Origin: Geosporobacter ferrireducens
GTDB lineage: Bacteria; Bacillota; Clostridia; Peptostreptococcales; Thermotaleaceae
Assembly (NCBI RefSeq): GCF_001750685.1
Contig: NZ_CP017269.1
Coordinates: 1,963,416-2,027,415 of the forward strand
DNA length: 64,000 bases
Direction: 5' to 3'
Shown here: piece after piece, positions 29,997-38,616 of the stretch
Position numbering within the stretch: position 1 is the stretch's first letter
Layout of the letters: each line of letters starts with the position of its first letter
Notes under the pieces: model-generated
Databases searched by the model: none
Seen by the model: only the letters and a program-made list of their open reading frames with translations
What the model was told of the DNA's origin: nothing
Position numbers and translations under genes: made by a program

Positions 29997-31289
29997 TTAT
30001 ATCTCCCCCAAAATTCTTTTTGTGATAAATTGTTCTACAGCCTCTGTCATTCTTTCCTGATTCCACTTGCGGGAGTCAACCGGATCAGCCCGTAGTTGCA
30101 GCACAGGTATCCCTGCATCTTCTAACCGCTTTGTTATGAAGTATGAACCTTCTACAGCCTGCATACAGTTCTCAGGAACTAAGTAAACAACTCCATCAAT
30201 TCCATTCTTTTTCGCCTCACTTAAGAACCACTCATTATTCCAGGGAGGCATATGTAGGAAATCTTCCATCCCAATGAACCGTGCTGCCAGGGCACGCAGT
30301 GGATCCTTTTGGTAATTATTTCTGATATATGCATCTGCTCCCATAGCAAGGTACATAGACCATATGAAAGCTGCCCCATACTTTTCTTCAAAATATTGAT
30401 AGAAGCCCAAATTAAACCAAAGTCCTCTACCTATCCACATGAGACGAATTTTTTCATTAGGACATGCCTTATGTCCATTATCAACGAGTTCCTTTATTTC
30501 TTCGTAAAAATCCTTGGCGTGACCAACAGCCCACTGCGTTCCACGTTGCCATTGAGGTTGCATGACTGCATTGACAGTATCTGCAATTGTAACAGGTGCA
30601 GGCTTTGTTACAGCTATTAAATCACGAATTTTTCTATAGTACGTTTCCTGCTGATTCGTAAGTTCCATGACTTCTAATAATTTATCCTCATTAAACATAC
30701 GCTCTGTTTGTATTTCAAGAAAACGTATTAATCCTTTTAATTCTTCTACAGCTAAGTCTAGACGTTCAGACTCATAGAGCTCTTCCCACCTATCCGGAGC
30801 CATTTCCCACCATTTATCAGGTGCGATGGTAGGAATTGTATTTTCGATAGGATAAAAGGCTGCACCGTAATTCTTGGCAAATTGCTCAAATATTTTTCCT
30901 TGGTTATCACAGGTTAAACGGGTAACTGCAATAGTTGGCTTTGGAAGTCCTCCCCAGGGTCCTTCTTCCTGATTTGGATCAAAGGAACCTGCAAATGCAG
31001 TTGCACAATATTGACAAATATCATCCCTGTAACCCTGCTCCTTTAAGAATCCAAAATAGCGAGGTATCATTTGTTTCGCAGAGCATATAGCAGCCCACCA
31101 TTGATTTACCACAAAGGGAATATCCATTGCTCTGAAAATCTCCATAGGTACATCTGCGTTTAAGTAAGCAAATGGTTCTCCTTTAGAAACTCTCTCTTTT
31201 AGACCTTGGAACCACTCTTTTTGATATGCACTTGCAAGACTGGTAGCTTTTAGGGATTTTACAGAACGTGCTCCACTCTGTTTATTCAC
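29997..31289 (-). CDS. BcrB/HgdB-like 2-hydroxyacyl-CoA dehydratase or benzoyl-CoA reductase subunit
   Basis: Iron-sulfur subunit of 430 residues in the family of 2-hydroxyglutaryl-CoA dehydratase component D and class I benzoyl-CoA reductase. Likely cluster cysteines are in QYCATAF, RLTCDNQ and VPENCMQAVEGSYF. It starts at GTG behind GGAGG. Its partner is the smaller subunit 20 bp upstream and a class III CoA-transferase follows. These enzymes need an ATP-driven electron activator of the HgdC/BcrAD type, and none is encoded in the window. Confidence 0.82.
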   Translation of the reverse strand: MNKQSGARSVKSLKATSLASAYQKEWFQGLKERVSKGEPFAYLNADVPMEIFRAMDIPFVVNQWWAAICSAKQMIPRYFGFLKEQGYRDDICQYCATAFAGSFDPNQEEGPWGGLPKPTIAVTRLTCDNQGKIFEQFAKNYGAAFYPIENTIPTIAPDKWWEMAPDRWEELYESERLDLAVEELKGLIRFLEIQTERMFNEDKLLEVMELTNQQETYYRKIRDLIAVTKPAPVTIADTVNAVMQPQWQRGTQWAVGHAKDFYEEIKELVDNGHKACPNEKIRLMWIGRGLWFNLGFYQYFEEKYGAAFIWSMYLAMGADAYIRNNYQKDPLRALAARFIGMEDFLHMPPWNNEWFLSEAKKNGIDGVVYLVPENCMQAVEGSYFITKRLEDAGIPVLQLRADPVDSRKWNQERMTEAVEQFITKRILGEI

Positions 31290-31308
31290 ATCTATTTCCT
31301 CCTTCCTG

Positions 31309-32466
31309 TTATTTTAATGCCTCTATAAATGTATCTATTTTTTCTCTAAGTTCTTCTGCCTTTGATATGTCGTATGGCTGTTTAACTAGAAGAATTGAAG
31401 GTATATTTAATTCTTTGAGCATCTTGGCCTGTTCTGGATAATCCCATGAGCCTGGATCATCATATTGACGCATAAAGAATATTACGCCATCTGGCTTTGT
31501 TTTTGTCATCTGCTCTTTTAAAGCTTCTACTCGCTGTGAAACAAAGGCCTTTTTCGAGCTAAATATCCTTAACATATATCTATTAAGAATGGCATGTATT
31601 GGATCATCCGTCGTTTCAACGTTTTTATCAAAATGTCTATTTCCAAAGTCATGATCCTCTGCAATGATAATAGCTCCTGCTCCCTCTACCATTTCATAAA
31701 AGGCTGTATCTTCATGAGTACTTCCCGTGACAAAAATTCTAGGTCCAGAAATTTCAGGGAAATCTTCTTTGGATTTTAATAATTCTTTAAGAATATTGCT
31801 ATGCTCTTCCTTAGGCATATACATAGATGACCCTATTATCTGTAAAGCTTCTACACCACTCAATTTCGGTTTATCGGATATTCTTAGTGCTTCAGCTTGA
31901 CGAAGAAGTTCTCTGTTTTCATTACATATTGCAATAGCATTTTTCATAGCTCTATTGGTAATTTCCTTACCATTCCATATTTCTATGGTTTCTTTCAATT
32001 TTTTAATTTTATTAAAGTTATAAACTTGGTACATTCTTGCTCGAGTAAATAGTATATCTAAAAAATATATTGAGGGAATAAGTTTTTCCGGCTCAATTCT
32101 ACGAACTTCTCTTAAATAGTAATTCACACGAACTAAAACATCTGTTGAATTTGATATTACAAGATAATCAAATAGTGAGTAACAAGTACCATCAATTATT
32201 TTTTGAAATTGAGATCTTACCAGAGGATCAAATGCATACTCTAAATATTCATCTGTATCTTCAAGTGATATTCTAGAATCAGCACTTATTCTAATAGGAA
32301 GATAGTCCGCTGCGATAAATAATTCCTCAGGTACATCACTGCCAATGCAGCCTACTGTTTTTTTCCCTTTGTTTCTATACTTCTCTGCTGTTTTTTCTCT
32401 TTCCTTATAGGCACTAGCAAGACTCATAAATGCATCATTTTCAATTACTGCTCGACGTGCATCCAA
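31309..32466 (-). CDS. BcrC/HgdC-partner-like dehydratase small subunit
   Basis: Protein of 385 residues of the same HgdB/FldBC/BcrBC superfamily, forming the second subunit with the gene at 29997. It shows an SDVPEEL segment, YSLFDYLVISNSTD and the C-terminal GVIFFMRQYDDPGSWDYPEQAKMLK region. The start is a TTG behind AGGAGG at good spacing. Fewer cluster cysteines are evident than in typical FldC: Cys at 40 (GCIGSD) and at 115 (GTCYSLFDY) are candidates, and the C-terminal region has none where a partner cysteine is often found, so cluster content may be unusual. Confidence 0.75.
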   Translation of the reverse strand: MDARRAVIENDAFMSLASAYKEREKTAEKYRNKGKKTVGCIGSDVPEELFIAADYLPIRISADSRISLEDTDEYLEYAFDPLVRSQFQKIIDGTCYSLFDYLVISNSTDVLVRVNYYLREVRRIEPEKLIPSIYFLDILFTRARMYQVYNFNKIKKLKETIEIWNGKEITNRAMKNAIAICNENRELLRQAEALRISDKPKLSGVEALQIIGSSMYMPKEEHSNILKELLKSKEDFPEISGPRIFVTGSTHEDTAFYEMVEGAGAIIIAEDHDFGNRHFDKNVETTDDPIHAILNRYMLRIFSSKKAFVSQRVEALKEQMTKTKPDGVIFFMRQYDDPGSWDYPEQAKMLKELNIPSILLVKQPYDISKAEELREKIDTFIEALK

Positions 32467-32562
32467 AATAGTAACCTCCTATCTAATTTTTTACTGACTG
32501 GTATTGATGATTTTAACAATGTCAGTCAGCAAAAGAACATGACTTTTTAAAACCTACCTCAC

Positions 32563-33879
32563 TTAAAATGGAATAATTCCAATAAAACCTCCGATTATTG
32601 CAAGAATAACTCCAATTCCCCAAATCCATTTAAATGAATATCTCAAATGATCCCCCATGGAAACGTTTGCTAGTCCAAGTGCAAGATAAGGCGTTGGCCC
32701 GATAAGCGTTATATTGGCTGAGATACTTCCTCCAATCAAAAGTGAAGTACCTACACTCATAGCCGTACCACCAAACTGAGCTGCTATACTAATAAGTATA
32801 GGTGCTAGAACTAAGTAAACTGCATCACTTCCTATTATTACTGAAAGGGGTACTGAGAAAATTGCTATAATAAATATTAAACTTCCTCCTAAAGACTCTG
32901 GAATAAATGCAAGAATTGTATTGGCCATTCCTTCAATCATACCTGTATTTTGCATGATACCTAAAAACACACCAATTGCAAAAATTACCATAACCATATT
33001 CATTGCATTTCCGCCAAACTCTTTTATTTTTCCATTTTGAACTTTTACATCCCGATAGTTTACAAAGAGTCCAATAGCAAATGCCATCATAAATCCTAAA
33101 TTAGCATTTATTAATCCTGTAAGTAACACAACAATAAGCCCCAGTGTTAAAAGCATATTAAATGCAATAAGTTTTTGATTTACTTGAACTCCTGCTAAAG
33201 AAGCTGCGCCCCCATCTCCTACAATGTCTGTTTTAAGCATCTCAAATTCTTCATCGCTCATTCCTGCGCCGTTTTTCCTCTCCATTTTTGCAATAGGAAT
33301 TGTCATAGCATATACAAGGATAAGTCCAACAACTTGAAGGGGAAAAACTGTTCTCCATAGTAACTGAGGATCCAGTGCTGTCGATGAGCTTAGACGCATT
33401 ACAGAGGAACACCATGGCAAAAGGTTCATAATACCAGAGGCAGCAGAAGCAAAGAGGAGTAATGCTTCCGGTCTTATTTTCATTTTTCTAAAAATAGGAA
33501 GCATTGTAGGAATTGTTACAAGCATTGTTGTAGCCCCTGAACCGTCAAGATGTGAAATAGTAGCTACAAATGCAGCAAGTAAAAGAGCTAATGCCACTTT
33601 ATTTCCCATATACCGCATGACTTTCTTAACAATTACATCAAACATTCCCACGTCATTCATCATACTAAAGTAGGTAACCGAAAAAGTAAAAAGAGCTGCA
33701 ACATTTAAAACCGATGAAAGTCCTTTTCCTACAAAACCTGTTATTTCGCTCATAGGAAAACCAAGTATCACCGCTGCAATTACCGGAAAAAGTACAAACA
33801 CGATTGGCAATGCAACTCTACCCTTAATTAGTACCATAACCACAGCTAATAGCAATATAAAACCCACTACTGTTACCAT
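32563..33879 (-). CDS. CitMHS-family carboxylate permease
   Basis: Membrane carrier of 438 residues resembling the citrate-Mg2+:H+ symporter (CitM/CitH) family, with about 12 hydrophobic segments, the HLDGSGATTMLVTIPTMLP segment and an IIGSDAVYLVLAPIL segment. It is the first gene of the operon CitMHS-BcrC-BcrB-CaiB-CapA, driven by a sigma-54 promoter 245 bp upstream. It probably imports the acid that the CoA-transferase and dehydratase process. Substrate is not certain to be citrate. Confidence 0.85.
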   Translation of the reverse strand: MVTVVGFILLLAVVMVLIKGRVALPIVFVLFPVIAAVILGFPMSEITGFVGKGLSSVLNVAALFTFSVTYFSMMNDVGMFDVIVKKVMRYMGNKVALALLLAAFVATISHLDGSGATTMLVTIPTMLPIFRKMKIRPEALLLFASAASGIMNLLPWCSSVMRLSSSTALDPQLLWRTVFPLQVVGLILVYAMTIPIAKMERKNGAGMSDEEFEMLKTDIVGDGGAASLAGVQVNQKLIAFNMLLTLGLIVVLLTGLINANLGFMMAFAIGLFVNYRDVKVQNGKIKEFGGNAMNMVMVIFAIGVFLGIMQNTGMIEGMANTILAFIPESLGGSLIFIIAIFSVPLSVIIGSDAVYLVLAPILISIAAQFGGTAMSVGTSLLIGGSISANITLIGPTPYLALGLANVSMGDHLRYSFKWIWGIGVILAIIGGFIGIIPF

Positions 33880-34124
33880 AAACCTACCTCCTTCATATAA
33901 TCTTTAGTTGCTTTAGGTATACACACTATTAAATTTCATTTTCTAAAGCTTCTTACAAATAGATTCAAGTCAGTTACTTGGAAATTATGCAACTGTGTTT
34001 CACCCTTTATCCCCCTTTCATCTAATCATTACTTCCCCATAAGCTACTTGTAAGTACTACTCATAGAACCATGAAAACCGATCAAGTGTAGTCCTATATA
34101 GCAAAATTACTTTATCTTTATAAA

Positions 34125-34140
34125 TGCAATTAATATGCCA
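34125..34140 (-). promoter_or_regulatory. Sigma-54 promoter of the CitMHS/BcrBC/CaiB operon
   Basis: Minus-strand TGGCATATTAATTGCA fits the -24/-12 consensus. It is 245 bp before the start at 33879, so the transcript has a long leader. The 33880-34124 stretch shows no gene and no riboswitch that I recognise. Confidence 0.82.
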
Positions 34141-34248
34141 ACTAAAATCAACAAGGTTTATATACTTTTATACACAGCTCTTCATGCAGATCCTATGATT
34201 TCAGGCATATTTTTACTGTTAGTCATTTTTATCTATCAACTTATTTAT

Positions 34249-34306
34249 GTTGCATTCCTGCAACTCATTAAAGTAACATTTGACAAAATTGTCTTTCAAT
34301 TGAAAC
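34249..34306. promoter_or_regulatory. Paired upstream activator sites (set D)
   Basis: GTTGCATTCCTGCAAC (34249-34264) is a perfect palindrome with 6-bp arms and is the best copy in the window. A weaker partner, GTCTTTCAATTGAAAC (34291-34306), lies 42 bp further. The strong site is 108 bp from the sigma-54 promoter. Confidence 0.75.
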
Positions 34307-34384
34307 TTCTTTCCTGATTTAGTTATTCTATAATTAATTCACTTAAATATAAAAAGGCGACAGGGAATTTCATCCTCTACAACC

Positions 34385-34444
34385 CCTATTTTTATATAAT
34401 AGAAAAATAGGGAAATAGATTCTTCAGAATCTATTTCCCTATTT
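34385..34444 (-). terminator. Terminator after etfA
   Basis: Two perfect 19-bp arms (34405-34423 and 34426-34444) around a 2-base loop, with a T-rich stretch on the minus strand. It lies 64 bases after the etfA stop. Confidence 0.85.
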
Positions 34445-34507
34445 CCTGACATTAATGAGAATGCATGACATAAAAATATTTACAAGAGCTAGCATACTAG
34501 ATATAAA

Positions 34508-35533
34508 TTATAAGCTGTTAACATACTTAATTTCTTCAATTAACAAAGGTAATATATTTTTATAATCTCCTACAATTCCATAATCTGCTATTTGCATTAT
34601 TGGTGCTGCTGGATTCTTGTTTATTGCAATCACCAATTCTGAATTTTGCATACCTGCTAAATGTTGAATAGCACCTGAAATCCCACATGCAATATATATT
34701 TTAGCATGAACAGTCTTTCCTGTTTGCCCTACCTGATGTTTAGCAGATATCCAGCCTGAATCCACTGCTGCTCTTGATGCAGCAACTACCCCACCTAAAA
34801 CCTCTGCTGCTTTTTCCAATATTTCAAATCCCTCTGGTCCGCCTAATCCTCTTCCTCCCGATATGATTATCTTCGCTTCTTCCAAATTAACAGCTCTACC
34901 CGCTTCCTTTACAATTTCCTTTACTACTGTCCTAACTTTTGTGCTTTTATCATATGAAGCAGTAATTACCTCCCCTGTTCTATTGTAGTCCGGCTCTTTT
35001 TTTTTCATTACCCCAGATCTTACTGTGGCCATCTGAGGCCTTGACTCTGGACATATAATCGTTGCCATCAAGTTTCCGCCAAATGCCGGTCTTGTTTGTA
35101 GAAGATTCGTCGTCTCTGGATCTATAGTCAATTGAGTACAGTCGGCAGTTAAACCAGTTCTTACCCGTCCAGCTACCCTAGGTGCTAGGTCTCTCCCTAT
35201 ATTTGTTGCTCCTATTAATACAATTTGAGGTTTATATTCTTTTATAAGTTGATTCATCATTTCTGTATAAGGTTCTGTTCTATAGTCTTTTAGCTCTGCA
35301 TTCTCTACAAAATAAACCTTATCTGCACCATAGGCAAATAAATCTTTAATATTTCCATCTACATTGTCGCCCATTAAAACAGCCGATAACTCTACTCCTA
35401 AATCTTTTGCAAGCTTTGAACCTTCACCCAATAGTTCAAAGGCTATATTCATGACCTTTCCTTCTCTTTGTTCCGCAAAAACCCATACGCCTTTGGCATC
35501 CTGTATCGAAACTCCAACTTTTTCATTATCCAT
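34508..35533 (-). CDS. etfA: Electron transfer flavoprotein alpha subunit
   Basis: FAD-binding subunit of the electron transfer flavoprotein that takes electrons from the acyl-CoA dehydrogenase. The C-terminal FAD domain is clear (GGRGLGG, ASRAAVDSGWI, HQVGQTGKTV, GISGAIQHLAGM, ADYGIVGD). The start is placed at the ATG giving MDNEKVG (341 residues), because the GGAGGGACTAGGA tract precedes it; an ATG at 35551 would put that tract inside the gene. Together with EtfB and Acd it forms an acd-etfB-etfA transcript. Confidence 0.95.
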   Translation of the reverse strand: MDNEKVGVSIQDAKGVWVFAEQREGKVMNIAFELLGEGSKLAKDLGVELSAVLMGDNVDGNIKDLFAYGADKVYFVENAELKDYRTEPYTEMMNQLIKEYKPQIVLIGATNIGRDLAPRVAGRVRTGLTADCTQLTIDPETTNLLQTRPAFGGNLMATIICPESRPQMATVRSGVMKKKEPDYNRTGEVITASYDKSTKVRTVVKEIVKEAGRAVNLEEAKIIISGGRGLGGPEGFEILEKAAEVLGGVVAASRAAVDSGWISAKHQVGQTGKTVHAKIYIACGISGAIQHLAGMQNSELVIAINKNPAAPIMQIADYGIVGDYKNILPLLIEEIKYVNSL

Positions 35534-35555
35534 TTGTCCTAGTCCCTCCATTCTT

Positions 35556-36344
35556 CTATATCGCCTGCTTTTCTTTAAGCTCTTGCACTAACACCTTCAC
35601 AACCTCTTTGGGTGTACCTTCCAACATTTTTCCAGCCCCTTTAAGCGATGGTGTAAAGGATCTTTTTACCTTGGTGGGAGAGCCCTTCAAACCAAGTTCT
35701 TGGGGAATGCCACCGATCGCCTCATTATTCCAAACAGTTATTGATTTATTTCTAAATGCCTCCACGATTCCTCCCATTGACGGATATCTTGGAATATTTA
35801 ATTCCTTAACTGCTGTTAATATGGCTGGCATTTGGCATTCAATTACTTCATAACCATCTTCTAAAGCTCTTTCTACTACGATTTTATCTGCATCAACGGA
35901 TACTACTTTTCTTACATAACTCACCTGAGGCAGGTCTAAGTGTTCTGCTAATTCAGGTCCTACCTGGGCTGTATCTCCATCTATGGCCTGACGTCCACAA
36001 ATTATCAAATCATAGTTTTCTATTTTTTTGACAGCAAGGGCTAAGGTTAAAGAAGTAGCCCATGAATCCGCACCACTAAATACTCTATCGGATAAAAGGA
36101 TGGCCTCATCTGCTCCCATAGCTAAAGCTTCTTTGAGAGCAATTTCAGCCTGAGGAGGTCCCATGGATATTACGGTAACACTTCCCCCCAGCTTATCTTT
36201 TAGGGCTAAAGCTTCTTCCAATCCATTTCTATCATCTGGGTTGATGATGCTTGGTACCCCATCTCTTATCATTGTTCCTGTTTTGGGGTCAATTTTTATA
36301 TCATTGGTATCTGGCACTTGTTTCATGCAAACAATTATTTTCAT
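35556..36344 (-). CDS. etfB: Electron transfer flavoprotein beta subunit
   Basis: Partner of EtfA, 262 residues, binding AMP or a second FAD. Family segments KQVPDTNDIKIDP, INPDDRNGLEEAL, ADSWATSLTLA and the CGRQAIDGDTAQVGPELAE motif are present. The gene is 17 bp after the acyl-CoA dehydrogenase. Whether this Etf is bifurcating cannot be decided by eye. Confidence 0.96.
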   Translation of the reverse strand: MKIIVCMKQVPDTNDIKIDPKTGTMIRDGVPSIINPDDRNGLEEALALKDKLGGSVTVISMGPPQAEIALKEALAMGADEAILLSDRVFSGADSWATSLTLALAVKKIENYDLIICGRQAIDGDTAQVGPELAEHLDLPQVSYVRKVVSVDADKIVVERALEDGYEVIECQMPAILTAVKELNIPRYPSMGGIVEAFRNKSITVWNNEAIGGIPQELGLKGSPTKVKRSFTPSLKGAGKMLEGTPKEVVKVLVQELKEKQAI

Positions 36345-36361
36345 AACATATCTCCTTCCTA

Positions 36362-37507
36362 TTATTTCAGAACTTGTCCAGCTATAACAATTCTTTGAAC
36401 TTCTGATGTACCTTCAAAAATTTCACAGATCTTAGCATCTCTAAACAATCGCTCTACTTTGTATTCCCTCATATAACCATATCCTCCATGAATCTGCACA
36501 GCCCTCGATGCACATCTCATTGCTGTTTCTGAAGCATACAGTTTTGCCATTGCTCCTTCTTTGGTAAATGGCATTCCATTATCCTTTAACCATGCTGCTC
36601 TATGTACTAGCATTCTGGCACAATCTATTTCAGTTGCCATATCTGCGATCATCACCTGAACCATTTGCTGTTTTGCAATTGGTTTTCCAAATTGTATACG
36701 GCTCTTAGAATATTTTATGGCTTCTTCTAAGGCGGCCTGGGCTATTCCTAAGGAAAGTGCACCTACCCCAATACGACCACTATCTAATGATGTCATTGCG
36801 ATTTTAAACCCATCTCCTTCTTTTCCTAGAAGGTTTTCCTTCGGTATACGGCAGTCTTCAAATATCAATTCTCTTGTATAGGAACCATGCATTCCCATTT
36901 TGTTTTCCTTTTTACCAAAGGTAAATCCTTGTGTTCCATCTTCTACAATAAAAGCACTTATAATTTTTTTTCCTTTTTCTGCAACTATCCCTGTAACAGC
37001 TGTTACAACATAGGTATGAGCGATTCCTGCACTACTTATAAACATCTTAGAACCATTTAGTACATACTCATCACCCTCCAGCACCGCTGTTGTTTGTTGA
37101 TTTCCAGCATCAGAACCTGCATTTGCTTCAGTTAAGGCAAAGGCTCCTATTGTTTCTCCCTTAACCATTGGAACTAAATATTTTTCTTTTTGTGCCTTTG
37201 TTCCAAAGGCGTATATGGGTAAGCTTGCTAAGGAAGCATTTCCTCCCAAAGTCATGGCTGTTGATGCACAGGCTTTCGCTACTTCTTCTGCTACCAGGGC
37301 ATAAGCTACATAACCTGCCCCAGAGCCTCCATACTCCTTTGGATAGGCTAAACCCATAAAACCAAGCTTACCCAGTTTTTCTAGTATCTCCATGGGATAT
37401 TCACCGGTTTCATCGATCTCCGCCGCATAGGGCTCAATTTCTTTCTCTGCAAATTCACGTGCAACTTTTTGAATCATCTTTTGCTCAGGTGTTAATGCAA
37501 ATTGCAT
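36362..37507 (-). CDS. Acyl-CoA dehydrogenase
   Basis: FAD enzyme that oxidises an acyl-CoA to the 2-enoyl-CoA. The 381 residues are standard length for short/medium-chain types. Seen: ALTEANAGSDAG, the MGMHGSYTRELIFEDCRIP segment, QIHGGYGYMREY and the catalytic Glu in ICEIFEGTSEVQRIVIA. It is encoded with its electron acceptor EtfAB. In context it supplies the first oxidation for the hydratase/dehydrogenase fusion and thiolase elsewhere in the island. Confidence 0.96.
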   Translation of the reverse strand: MQFALTPEQKMIQKVAREFAEKEIEPYAAEIDETGEYPMEILEKLGKLGFMGLAYPKEYGGSGAGYVAYALVAEEVAKACASTAMTLGGNASLASLPIYAFGTKAQKEKYLVPMVKGETIGAFALTEANAGSDAGNQQTTAVLEGDEYVLNGSKMFISSAGIAHTYVVTAVTGIVAEKGKKIISAFIVEDGTQGFTFGKKENKMGMHGSYTRELIFEDCRIPKENLLGKEGDGFKIAMTSLDSGRIGVGALSLGIAQAALEEAIKYSKSRIQFGKPIAKQQMVQVMIADMATEIDCARMLVHRAAWLKDNGMPFTKEGAMAKLYASETAMRCASRAVQIHGGYGYMREYKVERLFRDAKICEIFEGTSEVQRIVIAGQVLK

Positions 37508-37603
37508 TTCGTATGCCTCCTTTTATAGTTAGTTAATTAATTAACATGTGAGAACGTAAGCTTTTCTTTTTTACTGATCAAACCTACTGTTTTATCTCTA
37601 TTT

Positions 37604-38281
37604 TTAACTTTCATTACCCTGAATACCGTAAAGTTCAGCGTCTATTCCCATGAATTTTTCCAGTGGTCTTCTTAAATATTTCATGTAAACTTTTGCTATA
37701 TTGCCCAAAAATATTGCTGCCAGTACTGTCCCTATTTGCACACCCTCAATTCTTCTGAGAAATAACAATGATATAAGTACCGTTATCGTTACCATTGTAC
37801 AATCGTTTATTACTTTTGCAGTTCCAAACTCCTTTTTTAGTTTATATGCAATGGTTTTCGCTACTCCATCTCCAGGAAGCATAACTATATCTGCTATTAC
37901 TATCAAACTTATTCCAAAGGCCATAACACCACAGGATCCTAAGAGCAAAGCCATTTTCCATAAAAAAATCGAAGGATTTACACTAGAAAACCAAGGCATT
38001 AATGTATCAATAAATATACTGAATATTAAACTTACAGCAATCTGTAACAATTGTTTTTTATCAAACTCTTTTCCCATCCAGAAGACCTGAAGGGCAACTA
38101 ATATTATATTTAATACGAACATACAAGTACCAAGGCTTGCCATTGTTATCATAGTAAACACATATGCAACGCTAGTGATAGGGGATATTCCTAACATTGC
38201 CTTTGTCATCATACAAACACCTAAAGAATAAAAGAATAAACCAATAATATAGACAGTGATCATTTTCATTTTAGATATCAT
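37604..38281 (-). CDS. YczE/YitT-like integral membrane protein
   Basis: Membrane protein of 225 residues with about five hydrophobic segments of the YczE/YitT-type family (GLFFYSLGVCMMTKAMLGISP; VIADIVMLPGDGVAKTIAYKL). Members have no settled biochemical function and some are treated as exporters or regulators. It is the first gene after the sigma-54 promoter at 38328-38343, ahead of acd-etfB-etfA, so it belongs to the same regulon. A transport role for a pathway acid is possible but unproven. Confidence 0.75.
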   Translation of the reverse strand: MISKMKMITVYIIGLFFYSLGVCMMTKAMLGISPITSVAYVFTMITMASLGTCMFVLNIILVALQVFWMGKEFDKKQLLQIAVSLIFSIFIDTLMPWFSSVNPSIFLWKMALLLGSCGVMAFGISLIVIADIVMLPGDGVAKTIAYKLKKEFGTAKVINDCTMVTITVLISLLFLRRIEGVQIGTVLAAIFLGNIAKVYMKYLRRPLEKFMGIDAELYGIQGNES

Positions 38282-38327
38282 TTTTCCTCAATTCACCTCC
38301 CTTCAGCAACTCTCCATTGTAGCTATT

Positions 38328-38343
38328 TGCAAGTTTGATGCCA
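38328..38343 (-). promoter_or_regulatory. Sigma-54 promoter of the YczE-acd-etfBA operon
   Basis: Minus-strand TGGCATCAAACTTGCA fits the -24/-12 consensus and lies 47 bp before the first start codon. Confidence 0.87.
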
Positions 38344-38394
38344 AGTTTTAGATTGTTGATAAAGCTTATATTTCTGTCTCCATACTCTGTTTTT

Positions 38395-38452
38395 GTTGCT
38401 GTACTGCAACTCCTTTATCAGTTAATTCATTGGAATGTCGCAAACATAATAC
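38395..38452. promoter_or_regulatory. Paired upstream activator sites (set E)
   Basis: GTTGCTGTACTGCAAC (38395-38410), a near-perfect palindrome, and a weaker GTCGCAAACATAATAC (38437-38452) 42 bp further. The strong site is 51 bp from the -24 element, matching the distance in sets A and B. Confidence 0.75.
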
Positions 38453-38556
38453 ATTTACATTTACTATATTGCCCCGATATTAATATGAGTTTAACGTCAC
38501 AGATTTTCTACGTAGTACGCCTCTAAAAAGACTGTTGGTAGCATCGTCAAAATGTA

Positions 38557-38586
38557 ACAAGAGGTCGGTATCAACCAACCTCTTGT
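38557..38586 (-). terminator. Terminator after MatC-like permease 3
   Basis: ACAAGAGGT and ACCTCTTGT arms with an extended GGT/ACC stem and short loop, 31 bases after the permease stop. It separates the GRE 3 operon from the YczE-acd-etf regulatory region. Confidence 0.75.
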
Positions 38587-38616
38587 CCTAAAATAACTTA
38601 GTTTTTGAATATCAAC

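Noticed and set aside
32467..32562. TGACTG...CAGTCA repeat between the CitMHS and BcrC-like genes as a terminator
   Set aside because: The stem is short, the loop long and no T-run follows, so read-through in the operon is more likely.
34135..34317. Small forward open frame in the CitMHS upstream region
   Set aside because: It overlaps the sigma-54 promoter and the upstream sites, has no ribosome binding site and no family resemblance.
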